23,384 nt of DNA, taken from NCBI GenBank assembly GCA_041390825.1, contig JAWKPF010000049.1:1-23384 (forward strand), given 5' to 3'. The position numbers and the translations under genes are program-made. The notes beneath the pieces were generated by a model, which worked only from the letters and a program-made list of their open reading frames with translations, ran no database searches and was not told the origin of the DNA. This DNA comes from Thermomicrobiales bacterium (GTDB lineage: Bacteria > Chloroflexota > Chloroflexia > Thermomicrobiales > UBA6265). Below are positions 6,302 through 15,301 of the stretch, in pieces; position 1 is the first letter of the stretch, and every line of letters begins with the position of its first letter.

Positions 6302-7252
6302 CTACCCCTGATCCAGCAGTTCGAGAACCTGTCCAAACGCCTGATACCCCGCGACCGTGTTCGGTTCGATCCAGAGTTGCACATGGTCGAGACCGGCGGC
6401 TGCATAGTCGCGAAGCTGGTCGGCGAGCGCTTCCGGTCCGCCGGTGAGGGCGGGCACCGACATGGTCGATGGCGTATGCGGCCCGATTTCCACCTTGACC
6501 GCCGATGAGCGGGAAAGCGACTTCGGATCGCGGCCTTGCGCTTCGCACGCGGCATCCACTCGGCGCAGTAACGCTTTCAGCTGCTCCAGATCGTTGTTCG
6601 TTTGCGAGAACCAGGTGTTCCACCCGTCGGCGAACTTGGCGGTCAGGCCGAGCATGCGTTCCCCAGCAGTGCCGATGACGATCGGCGGTCCCTCCGGGCG
6701 CGGTCCGCGTGGACGCAGCTCGCAGTCCTCGACCTTGTACCAGCGCCCGTCGAAATCGCAATGGCTCGTGCGCAGCAGCTCGGTCGTGATCTGCACACCT
6801 TCCTCGAACCGGTCGACCCGGTGGTCGAAGGGAAAGCCGAACGCGCGGTACTCCGGCTCGTTCCAGCCCGCACCGAGCCCCAGGATCAACCGTCCGCCGC
6901 TGATCTCTTCCACCGTATCGGCCATCTTGGCCAGGAGGGCCGGATTACGGAACGAGTTGCAGATCACCAGCGTTCCGATCTCCACTCGCTCCGTGATCGC
7001 CGCTATCGCCGAAAGGAGCGACCAGCATTCCCACGGCCCTTCCAGCTCGCGCAGGTCGCCCCCGATAACGACGGGAGTGTCGAGCGGCTTGTCCGCCCGG
7101 TGAAGCATGTGGTCCGTCACCCAGACCGAATCGAACCCGACCGCCTCCGCAGTGCGCGTCATCGCCGCCAGATCGGCCCACCCGGCCGACGCGCCGTCCA
7201 TCTGATTCTCGGTATCCGGGAGCAACACGCCAACTTCGAGGGGACGAGGCAT
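6302..7252 (-). CDS. LLM-class (luciferase-like) flavin/F420-dependent oxidoreductase
   Basis: A 316-residue TIM-barrel oxidoreductase of the bacterial luciferase-like superfamily. Such enzymes use F420 or FMN; the subfamily pattern here (ITERVEIGTLVICNSFRNPALLAKMADTV as one run, followed by SGGRLILGLGAGW) is typical of proteins annotated as F420-dependent, but the cofactor is inferred. The N-terminal strand-helix (VGVLLPDTE, AEAVGFDSVWVTDHML) and the C-terminal PIVIGTAGERMLGLTAKFADGWNTW region complete the barrel. GGAGA lies five bases before the ATG at 7252. Immediately upstream begins a 72-bp repeat array. The 3' end is convergent with TA module 2. The substrate cannot be predicted. Confidence 0.92.
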   Translation of the reverse strand: MPRPLEVGVLLPDTENQMDGASAGWADLAAMTRTAEAVGFDSVWVTDHMLHRADKPLDTPVVIGGDLRELEGPWECWSLLSAIAAITERVEIGTLVICNSFRNPALLAKMADTVEEISGGRLILGLGAGWNEPEYRAFGFPFDHRVDRFEEGVQITTELLRTSHCDFDGRWYKVEDCELRPRGPRPEGPPIVIGTAGERMLGLTAKFADGWNTWFSQTNNDLEQLKALLRRVDAACEAQGRDPKSLSRSSAVKVEIGPHTPSTMSVPALTGGPEALADQLRDYAAAGLDHVQLWIEPNTVAGYQAFGQVLELLDQG

Positions 7253-7267
7253 AGGATTCTCCAGATC

Positions 7268-7434
7268 GTAGTGAAGGGCCTCTGTGCCCTCCTGGGTCCG
7301 GAGTCCGGGGTCCGGGGTCCTGAGACGATTGCGTTGGTCGTAGTGAAGGGCCTCTGTGCCCTCTTGGGTCCGGAGTCCAGGGTCCGGGGTCCTGAGACGA
7401 TTGCGTTGGTCGTTGTGAAGGGCCTCCGTGCCCT
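7268..7434. repeat. 72-bp tandem repeat, 2.3 copies
   Basis: Two nearly identical 72-bp units (7268-7339 and 7340-7411, about two differences) and a partial third (7412-7434). Each unit starts with a short hairpin (AGGGC...GCCCT), carries four heptamers of the type GGGTCCG/GAGTCCG, and ends with GAGACGATTGCG. The first unit begins six bases beyond the ribosome-binding site of the LLM gene at 7252. No open reading frame here looks coding. Confidence 0.92.
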
Positions 7435-7527
7435 ATCGAGTCAAGTGCCTCGGGATGATACCAAGCTCGGAGACGCACGCGGCATGGGGCGAGCAGCGCG
7501 CAGTGGGCGCTTGACCCGAGATGGCAC
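7428..7527. repeat. Imperfect inverted repeat, 22-bp arms
   Basis: Arms at 7428-7449 and 7506-7527 are reverse complements at 18 of 22 positions, enclosing a 56-bp loop. A second, outer inverted pair, GAGACGAT at 7394-7401 against ATCGTCTC at 7542-7549, nests outside it, and the heptamer tracts beyond those are also mutually complementary. The whole region 7366-7600 can therefore fold as one long interrupted stem. Confidence 0.8.
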
Positions 7528-7550
7528 AGCCACCTGCTCCGATCGTCTCC

Positions 7551-7627
7551 GGACTCCGGACTCCGGACTCCGGACTCTGGACTCTGGACTCTGGACTCCG
7601 GACCCCGGACCCCGGACCCTGAACCCC
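7551..7627. repeat. Heptanucleotide tandem array (GGACTCC type), about 11 units
   Basis: Eleven consecutive 7-mers: three GGACTCC, three GGACTCT, one GGACTCC, two GGACCCC, one GGACCCT and a final GAACCCC. The reverse complement (GGAGTCC/GGGGTCC) is the heptamer inside the 72-bp units at 7268-7411, so the two arrays face each other. It resembles in style the short heptameric repeats known from cyanobacterial genomes. It ends about 110 bp before the ABC transporter start, in non-coding DNA. Confidence 0.95.
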
Positions 7628-7738
7628 CGACCATCCGCTATGATTCCTCCCGTCACCAATGTCCGGCCGCGACGGCCAGGTAAGAAACTCACTCGCCGAT
7701 CCGCGCGCGATTGGCAGGAATCCAAGAGGACACCAACG

Positions 7739-8748
<1,010 letters not shown>

Positions 8749-8752
<4 letters not shown>

Positions 8753-9804
8753 CCGCGCTCCTGGAGATTCGCCACGCCAGCAAGATCTTCGGCGGAAAGA
8801 CCATCACCGGCAAGCAGAAGCAGGGCACCGTCGCGCTCAACGACTTCACCATGACCGTCCACGAATCCCCGCCCACCATCACCGCGGTCGTGGGGGAATC
8901 GGGTTCCGGCAAGACCACATTGGTGCGCCTGCTGCTCGGCCTCACCTCACCCACCAGCGGCGAGGTGCTCTACCGCGGAACCGACATTCGCCAGCTTTCC
9001 AAAGATGCCCGGCTCCAGTTCCTGCGCGATGTGCAGACCATCATGCAGGACCCCTACGAGGTCTATAACCCCTTCTACAAGGTCGATCACGTGCTCAAAG
9101 TGCCGATCGACAAGTTCAAGCTCGCCAAGAACCCGGCCCAGGCGCAAATCCTCATGGAAGAAGCGCTCAGCGCGGTCGGCTTGCGGCCGGACGACACCCT
9201 CGGCCGGCATCCGCATCAACTCTCCGGCGGTCAGCGGCAACGCATCATGGTGGCCCGCGCGCTGCTCATCCGTCCACGGCTCATCATCGCCGACGAGCCA
9301 GTTTCCATGGTCGATGCGTCCCTGCGCGCCACCATTCTGGAGAGCCTGCGCAAACTGCACGACGACTTCGGCATCAGCATGCTCTACATCACCCACGATC
9401 TCACCACGGCCTACCAGATCAGCACGAACATCCTCGTCCTCTATCGTGGCGACGTGGCCGAAGTGGGCGATGTCGATTTGGTCGTACGCAAACCGCTGCA
9501 CCCGTATACCCAGTTGTTGATCGAATCGATCCCGGTGATCGATCTTTCCCAGACCTGGAAGAAAGAAAAGCTGGAGGATGAGACGCAGTCGGTCGCCGCA
9601 GTGCCGTCGCAGGGCTGCAAGTTCGCCAATCGCTGCCCGCATGTGATGGATATCTGCCGCCAGCAGGCGCCACCGCTTTTCCGCACCGACGAGGGCCGCG
9701 CGGTCTCCTGCTTCCTCTATAAGGAGAATCCCACTCTCGGCGAACGCGGTCTGGATGAGGTGCTGGAAGTCGCCCAGGGGGCGATGGCGTCTGCGGCCGA
9801 TTAG
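8749..9804 (+). CDS. Oligopeptide/dipeptide ABC transporter ATP-binding protein (DppF/OppF type)
   Basis: Second ATPase subunit, 351 residues, starting at the ATG in the ATGA overlap with the preceding gene. Motifs: Walker A GESGSGKT (49-56), Q-loop near MQDPYEVYNP, signature LSGGQRQR (158-165), Walker B IIADEP (179-184), switch His216, and the oligo_HPY C-terminal region (PLHPYTQLLIES) with C290, C296, C303 and C321. An insertion at about 15-30 (GGKTITGKQKQGTVALNDF) precedes Walker A, and the C-terminus extends about 28 residues beyond the last Cys with an acidic/Ala-rich tail. It would pair with the first ATPase as the energy-coupling heterodimer. Confidence 0.95.
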
Positions 9805-9970
9805 ATTGGCTGCATGCAAGAACTGCAACTTCGTCAGTGATGCCCTCAAGTACAACTTTCGGAGAATTCCATTTCGAGATCGATGAACGGATCATTGGGT
9901 GCCAAACGGTCATGCAGGTTGCTGTGTGACCGAGTTGGTTAGTTCGTCGATCGAAGGAGGATCGAATTCC

Positions 9971-10720
9971 ATGCGAATCTCGAGAGTTGGGCGCGGCGCT
10001 GCGGGAGCACTGCTTGCGCTCATGCTGGCGATGGGCATCGTAGGCAGCGGAGTCGTTGCGCAGGATTCCACACCGGAGGCGTCAGCCGACTTCCCGGTGA
10101 CAATCACGTTCGTGAATGCCATGACATCGCTCGATGCAGTGGATGTCTACATCAACGGCGATGACAAAGATCAGCGCGTAGTCGAAGGCCTTGCGTATGG
10201 TGACACCTCCGCGGAGTTCACCGGAACCGCCCCGGCGACTGCAATTCTCGTCAAGCAGAATGTTTCCTGGGGGATCGACCGCTGGCTCTACAACACGCTT
10301 GTGCCGACTGAGGCGGGCAAGAGCTATGTGATCGTGATTTCAGACTTTGTGATCATCCCGGTGGTGCTCGACACCAGCCATACTGTGGGAGCGACCGCGC
10401 GCACGATTGGCGTGAATGCCTCCTCCCAGTCTCCGGCGTTGGATGTCTACGCAACGCCGTCGGGCCAGCAGTTCTCGATTGGCAACCTCGTGCCGTTGAT
10501 TACCAATCTACAGTACGGCTTTAGCACCGGCGGCGGAACTGCCGATCCGGGCTCGTACGATCTTCGCGCTACGGCGACCGGGACCGATACGGTTGCGCTG
10601 CAGCAGGACGGCGTGACTATCGAGGCGAACACCTCATACGTCTTCGTTGTAATCGGCAAACCAGGCAGCACCGAACAGCCGTTGACACTCGTGACCGTCT
10701 CCAAGCCGCTCTCGGCCTAA
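9971..10720 (+). CDS. Secreted DUF4397-domain protein
   Basis: Exported protein of 249 residues. The start is ATG 9971, nine bases after AAGGAGG. It has a Sec-type signal peptide (MRISRVGRGAAGALLALMLA and on, likely cut near VVA-QDS at about residue 30). Two similar beta-sandwich-like halves follow: VTITFVNAMTSLDAVDVYINGD near the start and IGVNASSQSPALDVYATPSG near residue 155, each with the A-S/T-----DVY pattern typical of DUF4397. Members are extracellular or cell-surface proteins of unknown role, often in multiple copies. It follows the ABC ATPase genes after a 166-bp gap with its own ribosome site and ends at a clear terminator, so it is probably a separate unit. Confidence 0.82.
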   Translation: MRISRVGRGAAGALLALMLAMGIVGSGVVAQDSTPEASADFPVTITFVNAMTSLDAVDVYINGDDKDQRVVEGLAYGDTSAEFTGTAPATAILVKQNVSWGIDRWLYNTLVPTEAGKSYVIVISDFVIIPVVLDTSHTVGATARTIGVNASSQSPALDVYATPSGQQFSIGNLVPLITNLQYGFSTGGGTADPGSYDLRATATGTDTVALQQDGVTIEANTSYVFVVIGKPGSTEQPLTLVTVSKPLSA

Positions 10721-10738
10721 TCTGAAGCGATCGCGTGT

Positions 10739-10772
10739 GGAGACCGTGGCGTATGTCACGGTCTCCTTTTCT
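10739..10772 (+). terminator. Rho-independent terminator after the DUF4397 gene
   Basis: Perfect 10-bp stem (GGAGACCGTG at 10739-10748 with CACGGTCTCC at 10757-10766), 8-base loop, followed by TTTTCTTGTT. It starts 19 bases after the stop codon. The U-tract is on one side only, so it acts on plus-strand transcripts. Confidence 0.92.
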
Positions 10773-10826
10773 TGTTGTCGAGGAATGGCTCACCGACGTG
10801 CTGTACGCATCCAGGAATGAACGCGA

Positions 10827-11207
10827 TCAGCCGCTCCGGCCGATCTGGCAACTCCAAACGGTCCAGCCGGTATCGAGATCAGAACCGCAGACGGTGTCTC
10901 CCACCGGGCAACAAGCGCCTGTGGTGGTGCATTGTCCGTCGCAGCACCCGTCGCTGCAGAGCTGGCCGGCGCATCCCGGAGTCTCGGTGGGCGGAACCAT
11001 CGGTTCTGTTGGCGCGGGTGGCAGTGTGGGCGCCGGGGTGGCCGTGGCCGGAGTGGTCGACCCGCGCCGCGCGGCCTCGACATCTCGCCGCGCGATCCCG
11101 CCCACGGCCGTCAGGCCACCGATCCCCAGAAGTCCCTTGAGCACCGCACGCCGATTCTGCGCGGCTGCAAGCCCTCGGGTCCACGCGTCGAATCTCTGTT
11201 TGTCCAT
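10827..11207 (-). CDS. Small Tat-exported Cys-rich protein
   Basis: Unrecognised secreted protein of 126 residues if started at ATG 11207 (MDKQRFDAW); an in-frame ATG at 11252 would add 15 residues. The N-terminus has a twin-arginine signal (NRRAVLKGLLGIGGLTAVGG). A Thr/Pro-rich linker (TTPATATPAPTLPPAPTEP) follows, then a compact Cys-rich module with nine cysteines between about residues 78 and 120 (C-x4-C-x3-CC-x3-C-x5-CC-x6-C-x12-C). The N-terminal pattern (F/D at the start, then RR-VLKGL) closely resembles that of the Cys-rich protein at 15302, so the two belong to one lineage family. Function unknown; disulphide-stabilised binding or knottin-like modules are plausible. It is convergent with the DUF4397 gene and divergent from the metallo-beta-lactamase gene. 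Confidence 0.7.
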   Translation of the reverse strand: MDKQRFDAWTRGLAAAQNRRAVLKGLLGIGGLTAVGGIARRDVEAARRGSTTPATATPAPTLPPAPTEPMVPPTETPGCAGQLCSDGCCDGQCTTTGACCPVGDTVCGSDLDTGWTVWSCQIGRSG

Positions 11208-11388
11208 CGATGAACGTGCCTTGCGCCAGCCGGCGACGAAAATCCACCGCACCCCATTGTTGCCATCAAAGCTAGCTGACGTTGGCTCGACGGAACACCC
11301 TGCGAAAGAAGGGATTGCATACGGTCCGCTTGTTTCGATCTGCTATACAAGAGAGGACGCATCTCATCATGCGGAGCGCTCCTCGTCT

Positions 11389-11405
11389 TGTCGAAATTGT
11401 CGACA
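11389..11405 (+). promoter_or_regulatory. Small inverted repeat touching the ribosome-binding site
   Basis: TGTCGA (11389-11394) and TCGACA (11400-11405) flank AATTG and run directly into the AGGAGG ribosome site (11405-11410) of the gene at 11416. It could be a protein operator or a small leader hairpin affecting initiation. No further evidence. Confidence 0.3.
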
Positions 11406-11415
11406 GGAGGCCCCG

Positions 11416-12867
11416 ATGCCGCAGCCACAGTTCTTTGCCGGCTATCCGGCGCCCTTTCTCCTCGATGCACCTCCACCCGCCAGGGGAAAACGGAAGCAGC
11501 AGCTCCTCTGGGGCGATCATGTCACGTTGCTCGGTGAGGAATCGGGCGACTGGGTGAAGATTCGCGGCCGCAACTCGATCGGCTGGATCCAGCGGAGCCA
11601 ACTGCAGCAAGAGCGCCTGCTCGAGATCAACTGGGTCGATGTCGGGCAAGGCGACGGCATCTTCATCGTGACGCCCGGCGACGAGCGCATCCTGATCGAT
11701 GCCGGTCAGGGCGACAACATGCACCGATTCCTGCGCTGGCGGTTCAATCTGCGTAACCACCCGGATTGGACAATCGGCATCGAATCGGCGGTGATCTCAC
11801 ATCCGGATGGGGATCACTACGGCGGATTCGCCGATCTCTTCGCCTCTCCCAATTTCCGTTTCGGCTCCGTCTATCACAACGGCATCGTCGAACGCTCCAA
11901 GAAAGGAATCGGCCCGATCGAGGACGGCTTCCTCACCGATGTCATCGACGATGAGCGCGACTTGCGCGCGCGGCTGGCCGATGCCGCCTTCGTCGGAAAA
12001 TCGGAGTATCCCAAGGTGCTCAAGACCGCGGCCGAAAGTGGCCGCGTTGGCCGGTTCGAGACGATCGATGCGTCGGACGCATTTCTGACGGGGTATGAAT
12101 CGGACAAGGAACTCACGATCGAGGTCCTCGCGCCGGTTCGCGAAGGAAACCGGTTGAAGTACTTTGGATCGAAAGGGGAAACCAAGAACGGTCATTCGAT
12201 CGTCTTGCGCATGCGCTACCGCGATGTGCGCATCTTGCTCGGTGGCGACCTCAACAGCCGCGCCGAGAACTACCTGCTGAAGCACTACACGGGAATCGAT
12301 CCGAAGACCGCCAATGAGCAGGAGCGACAAACCATCCGCGAACAGGCCCATGCCGTTTTCGGCGCGGACATCGCCAAGTCATGCCATCATGGCAGCTCCG
12401 ATTTCACCGACCTGTTCATCCAGGTGATCGATGCCGTCGCGACGGTGATCTCGAGCGGCGACAACGAACCGCATGCGCACCCGCGTCCCGATGCCCTGGG
12501 GGCGATCGGGAAGCATGGGCGCGGGGGCCGTCCATTGATCTTCAGCACCGAACTCGCCCGCTCGACGAAACAGGACAGCGCACGACTGACCAGTATGCAA
12601 AGCGAGATCGTGGTCAAGTCGCTCCTGGCGGCAAGTGCCGAATCGACAACCACACGAGAGCAGTTGATCGGGGACATCGAGCGGCTGCAAGACCGGACTG
12701 TCGCAGTCTTCGGCATGATCAACCTGCGCACCGATGGGGACAGGGTGCTGCTGGCTTACAAGCTGGAACAACCGGGCAGCGGCGGCCGTGAATTCGACGT
12801 CCATCTCCTCGAAAAAGGCGATGATGGGGTGCTGCAGTATGTCGGCGGACCTTCGGGCCGCGATTGA
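11416..12867 (+). CDS. SH3-domain plus ComEC-like metallo-beta-lactamase-fold hydrolase
   Basis: A 483-residue protein. The start is ATG 11416 with AGGAGG five bases upstream; a frame open back to 10735 runs through the antisense Cys-rich gene and is not used. Residues 8-65 resemble a bacterial SH3 module (GDHVTLLGEESGDWVKIRG, GWIQRSQL). Residues 70-360 resemble the ComEC/Rec2 C-terminal metallo-beta-lactamase domain: INWVDVGQGDGIFIV, LIDAG, the metal motif HPDGDH (129-134), NGHSIVLRM, LLGGDLN (D278), KSCHHGSSD (H324/H325) and a final HAHPRP (353-358). No membrane domain or signal peptide is seen, so it is soluble, unlike ComEC. The last 100 residues are unassigned. Nuclease or phosphodiesterase activity is possible; the substrate is unknown. 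Confidence 0.82.
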   Translation: MPQPQFFAGYPAPFLLDAPPPARGKRKQQLLWGDHVTLLGEESGDWVKIRGRNSIGWIQRSQLQQERLLEINWVDVGQGDGIFIVTPGDERILIDAGQGDNMHRFLRWRFNLRNHPDWTIGIESAVISHPDGDHYGGFADLFASPNFRFGSVYHNGIVERSKKGIGPIEDGFLTDVIDDERDLRARLADAAFVGKSEYPKVLKTAAESGRVGRFETIDASDAFLTGYESDKELTIEVLAPVREGNRLKYFGSKGETKNGHSIVLRMRYRDVRILLGGDLNSRAENYLLKHYTGIDPKTANEQERQTIREQAHAVFGADIAKSCHHGSSDFTDLFIQVIDAVATVISSGDNEPHAHPRPDALGAIGKHGRGGRPLIFSTELARSTKQDSARLTSMQSEIVVKSLLAASAESTTTREQLIGDIERLQDRTVAVFGMINLRTDGDRVLLAYKLEQPGSGGREFDVHLLEKGDDGVLQYVGGPSGRD

Positions 12868-12992
12868 TCTCCTGGTGGCGCGGCGCAGCCAATTCCGATT
12901 GTTCCCCAATCCGCTCATGCGCGATGGCTACCTGGGTGATATGACGCGAGGAACCTGAGGCAGCTGAGGAACGACTGCGCCGTGGAAGACGA

Positions 12993-13021
12993 CAGCTCGC
13001 CCGGTGGATCCAGGCGAGCTG
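12993..13021. terminator. Hairpin between convergent genes, possible weak terminator
   Basis: Perfect 9-bp stem CAGCTCGCC (12993-13001) with GGCGAGCTG (13013-13021), 11-base loop. It lies between the convergent genes ending at 12867 and 13062. There is no U-tract on either side, so function is uncertain. Confidence 0.35.
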
Positions 13022-13061
13022 CTGATGCGATTCATCAAATGCGAACGCGGTTCAGTCGAGG

Positions 13062-15041
13062 TTAACTCGGTTGCGTCACCGAGCCATCCGGGAGAACCCA
13101 GACCGGCCGGCTCTGATCGCTGCAAGAGATGTCTGGCAGTGCGTCCGGATCATCGAAGAAGCTTTCGGCGATGACCGAGGCGCAGGCGTTCTGCCCAACG
13201 ATGACTCCGTGGTTGGTGGCGGCAAATGTCACAAAGGTCGCGTTGCGAAGATCCACGAAGGCGTCCTTGTTCCATGTGGGAGGCGTCTGGAAGTCATAGG
13301 TTCCCGAGAAGATAAGGGTCGGAATGTCGCTCGCCACCGGCGTGTCTTCGACTGGATCTGCGACACCTGAGGTCCACAGTTCGCAGGTGGCAAATTGCTG
13401 GGCGATCGTGGCCACCTCCGAGTACGCAATCTGGGGAATCTCGAGGTCGTTTGCGGTTTGGACGGTGACTGCGAAGTCCTCGAACGGAATTTCTTCGTAG
13501 CATTCGACCGAATTGAAGACTTCGTTCGAAAGACCGACGGTCAGCTGGTCGACCAGACTGTTCAGCGACGCGGCATAGTCGAACACCGCCGCGATGCCAT
13601 CGTCGTCCAGTTTGTCGACGATTCCGGTGAGCTGGTCGCGGGTATACGCCTCGTCATCCCCGGGGAACGCCTTCGCGATGAACTGCTCGAGCGCTTCCAC
13701 GGTTTGGGGTCCGTTGTCGAGCATCGCGAGCTGGAAGAGCGCATCGGAGCGATTCGAAATCGGCGCGGTGGCCAGCGCTTCGCCGAGCGCCGCGATGAAG
13801 TTGTCGGCCTCTTGCGCGCCGGCCGACTCGGTCGACTCGTCGGCAGCGTCGGAGGAATCATCGGCCGTCTCGTCAGTTGCGTCATCGGCGGCCGGGGTGG
13901 CGCTGCCGTCCGCGTCATCTGAGAAGAGTTTGCCAGACGCCATCGCCTCGATCGCGGTGGTGTCTCCCTGTTCGAGCTGGTCGATCATGACCGGGATCAC
14001 CATCCCGAGCTCGGCATTCTTGGAGACCAACTTCACGATCTCGACCACATCCTCTTCACCGATCGGATCGCCCGTGGAGGAGATGACAGGAGTGGTGCGC
14101 AGCGCTTCCAGCAGCATCTTGAAGCGCTCTTTCAGATTGGGATAGGCCGCGTTGCAGGAGTCGTCTCGTTCACAGGCGGCAAAGACCTGGAGCACAACCT
14201 CATGGATCTCTGCCGGATATTGCTCGAATCCATTGATTTCCGGCGGGAACGTGGAATCGAGCACCACCGATCGGATACCGGCGTCTGGATGATCGCGCAT
14301 GATGGTGAGCGCCAGGCGTGTGCCATAGGAAATGCCATAGAGGTTGAACTCATCGACTCCCAGCGCCTGCAACAGGGCAATCGTATCGTTCGCGCTTGCC
14401 TCGCTGTTGTATTGGCTGAGATCGACCCCGGTCGCATTCAGGTCATCCAGGCAGCGCTGCACACCATCAGAAACAGCGGCTCGGGCTTGCTCCATGAGGG
14501 TTTCAGCATCGGGCAGCGGACCGAATGTCGAATCGTCGCTGTCGTCCTCGGCCGCAGGCGTTCCGAGTTGCTGGGTGACGTACTCATCGAAGTCGAAGGT
14601 GCTGCACTGGAGCGGGGACGAGAAGTGGGTTCCGCGCTGGTCGAACAGAATGATGTGCCGGTTGCGACGCAACTCCTCGAAGATCTGAGCGTAGCCACTG
14701 ATACCGGAGAGCGTGCTCTCTCCCGGGCCTCCCGAGAGATAGACCACTGGGTCGGGCTGCGGATTTTCACTGGTGCTGGCGAGAATAACGTAGGAGATCT
14801 CGATCTGGCGCCCATCGGGGATCGACCAGTTTTCCGGCACCGCGACCGTGCCGCAGACCACATTGCCGACCACATCGGTTACCAGGTCCTCACCCAAGCG
14901 GTTCAGGAATGAGCAGTCGTTCGGCTCAGCCTGGATGGAACTGAAATCGGGGCTCGAATCCGGGGTAGCTTCTTGCGCTGCCGTAAGCGGGACGCTCGAC
15001 AGCACGATCACCATGACAAGGGCGAAAACGATTCGTTTCAA
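13062..15041 (-). CDS. Secreted alpha/beta hydrolase with TAP-like C-terminal domain
   Basis: Exported hydrolase of the tripeptidyl-aminopeptidase-like group (peptidase S33 relatives), 659 residues. The start is TTG at 15041, six bases after GAGGAG, because the signal peptide begins exactly there (KRIVFALVMVIVLSSVPLTA); the frame remains open to 15353 but without a start that fits. The fold is clear: SGGPGES (103-109) as the oxyanion region, FDQRGTHFS, nucleophile S238 in GISYGT, Asp583 in SGTYDFQTPP and His611 in ATNHGV. Cysteine pairs suit an extracytoplasmic enzyme. A low-complexity acidic insert (about 374-410, rich in D, A, E, S, T) sits in the cap region and is unusual. It probably removes residues from peptides or hydrolyses esters or amides outside the cell. 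Confidence 0.9.
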   Translation of the reverse strand: MKRIVFALVMVIVLSSVPLTAAQEATPDSSPDFSSIQAEPNDCSFLNRLGEDLVTDVVGNVVCGTVAVPENWSIPDGRQIEISYVILASTSENPQPDPVVYLSGGPGESTLSGISGYAQIFEELRRNRHIILFDQRGTHFSSPLQCSTFDFDEYVTQQLGTPAAEDDSDDSTFGPLPDAETLMEQARAAVSDGVQRCLDDLNATGVDLSQYNSEASANDTIALLQALGVDEFNLYGISYGTRLALTIMRDHPDAGIRSVVLDSTFPPEINGFEQYPAEIHEVVLQVFAACERDDSCNAAYPNLKERFKMLLEALRTTPVISSTGDPIGEEDVVEIVKLVSKNAELGMVIPVMIDQLEQGDTTAIEAMASGKLFSDDADGSATPAADDATDETADDSSDAADESTESAGAQEADNFIAALGEALATAPISNRSDALFQLAMLDNGPQTVEALEQFIAKAFPGDDEAYTRDQLTGIVDKLDDDGIAAVFDYAASLNSLVDQLTVGLSNEVFNSVECYEEIPFEDFAVTVQTANDLEIPQIAYSEVATIAQQFATCELWTSGVADPVEDTPVASDIPTLIFSGTYDFQTPPTWNKDAFVDLRNATFVTFAATNHGVIVGQNACASVIAESFFDDPDALPDISCSDQSRPVWVLPDGSVTQPS

Positions 15042-15095
15042 CTCAATCTCCTCAGACTGATTTCGATTACACGCTATACTGAGACGTTTCGTCCC

Positions 15096-15101
15096 ATTAT
15101 A
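15096..15101 (-). promoter_or_regulatory. Possible -10 element for the TAP-like hydrolase gene
   Basis: On the minus strand TATAAT lies about 55 bp upstream of the TTG start at 15041, in the most AT-rich part of this intergenic region. No good -35 hexamer is found at 16-18 bp spacing, so it is only a candidate. Confidence 0.3.
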
Positions 15102-15301
15102 TTCCAATACTGCGATTTGATGTCTCGGTAATGACCAGTTTTGCGATATCGTGTCGCACGGTGTTGCACCTGATGACGGCAATTGCCGAGGCCTATGTGG
15201 CGGGACCCATTGGTGCCAGAGTGGTGTCGTTTCCGCTGGGTGCAACACCAGTTTCGCTCTGCACGGTATTGGGACCAGTGCAGTCAATTGGAGGGGAGAC
15301 C

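Noticed and set aside
7268..7627. CRISPR array
   Set aside because: The units are contiguous with no unique spacers, and the 7-bp tracts have no spacer-repeat alternation; no cas genes are nearby.
6602..7738. Long plus-strand open frame leading into the ABC ATPase gene
   Set aside because: It is antisense to the LLM gene and crosses the repeat array; the ribosome site and family N-terminus place the true start at 7739.
8947..9855. 302-codon minus-strand open frame opposite the second ATPase
   Set aside because: Shadow frame with no ribosome site or recognisable domain; the plus-strand gene has complete ABC motifs.
10735..11415. N-terminal extension of the metallo-beta-lactamase gene back to 10735
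   Set aside because: It would start within the terminator of the previous gene and overlap the antisense Cys-rich gene; ATG 11416 has a strong AGGAGG.
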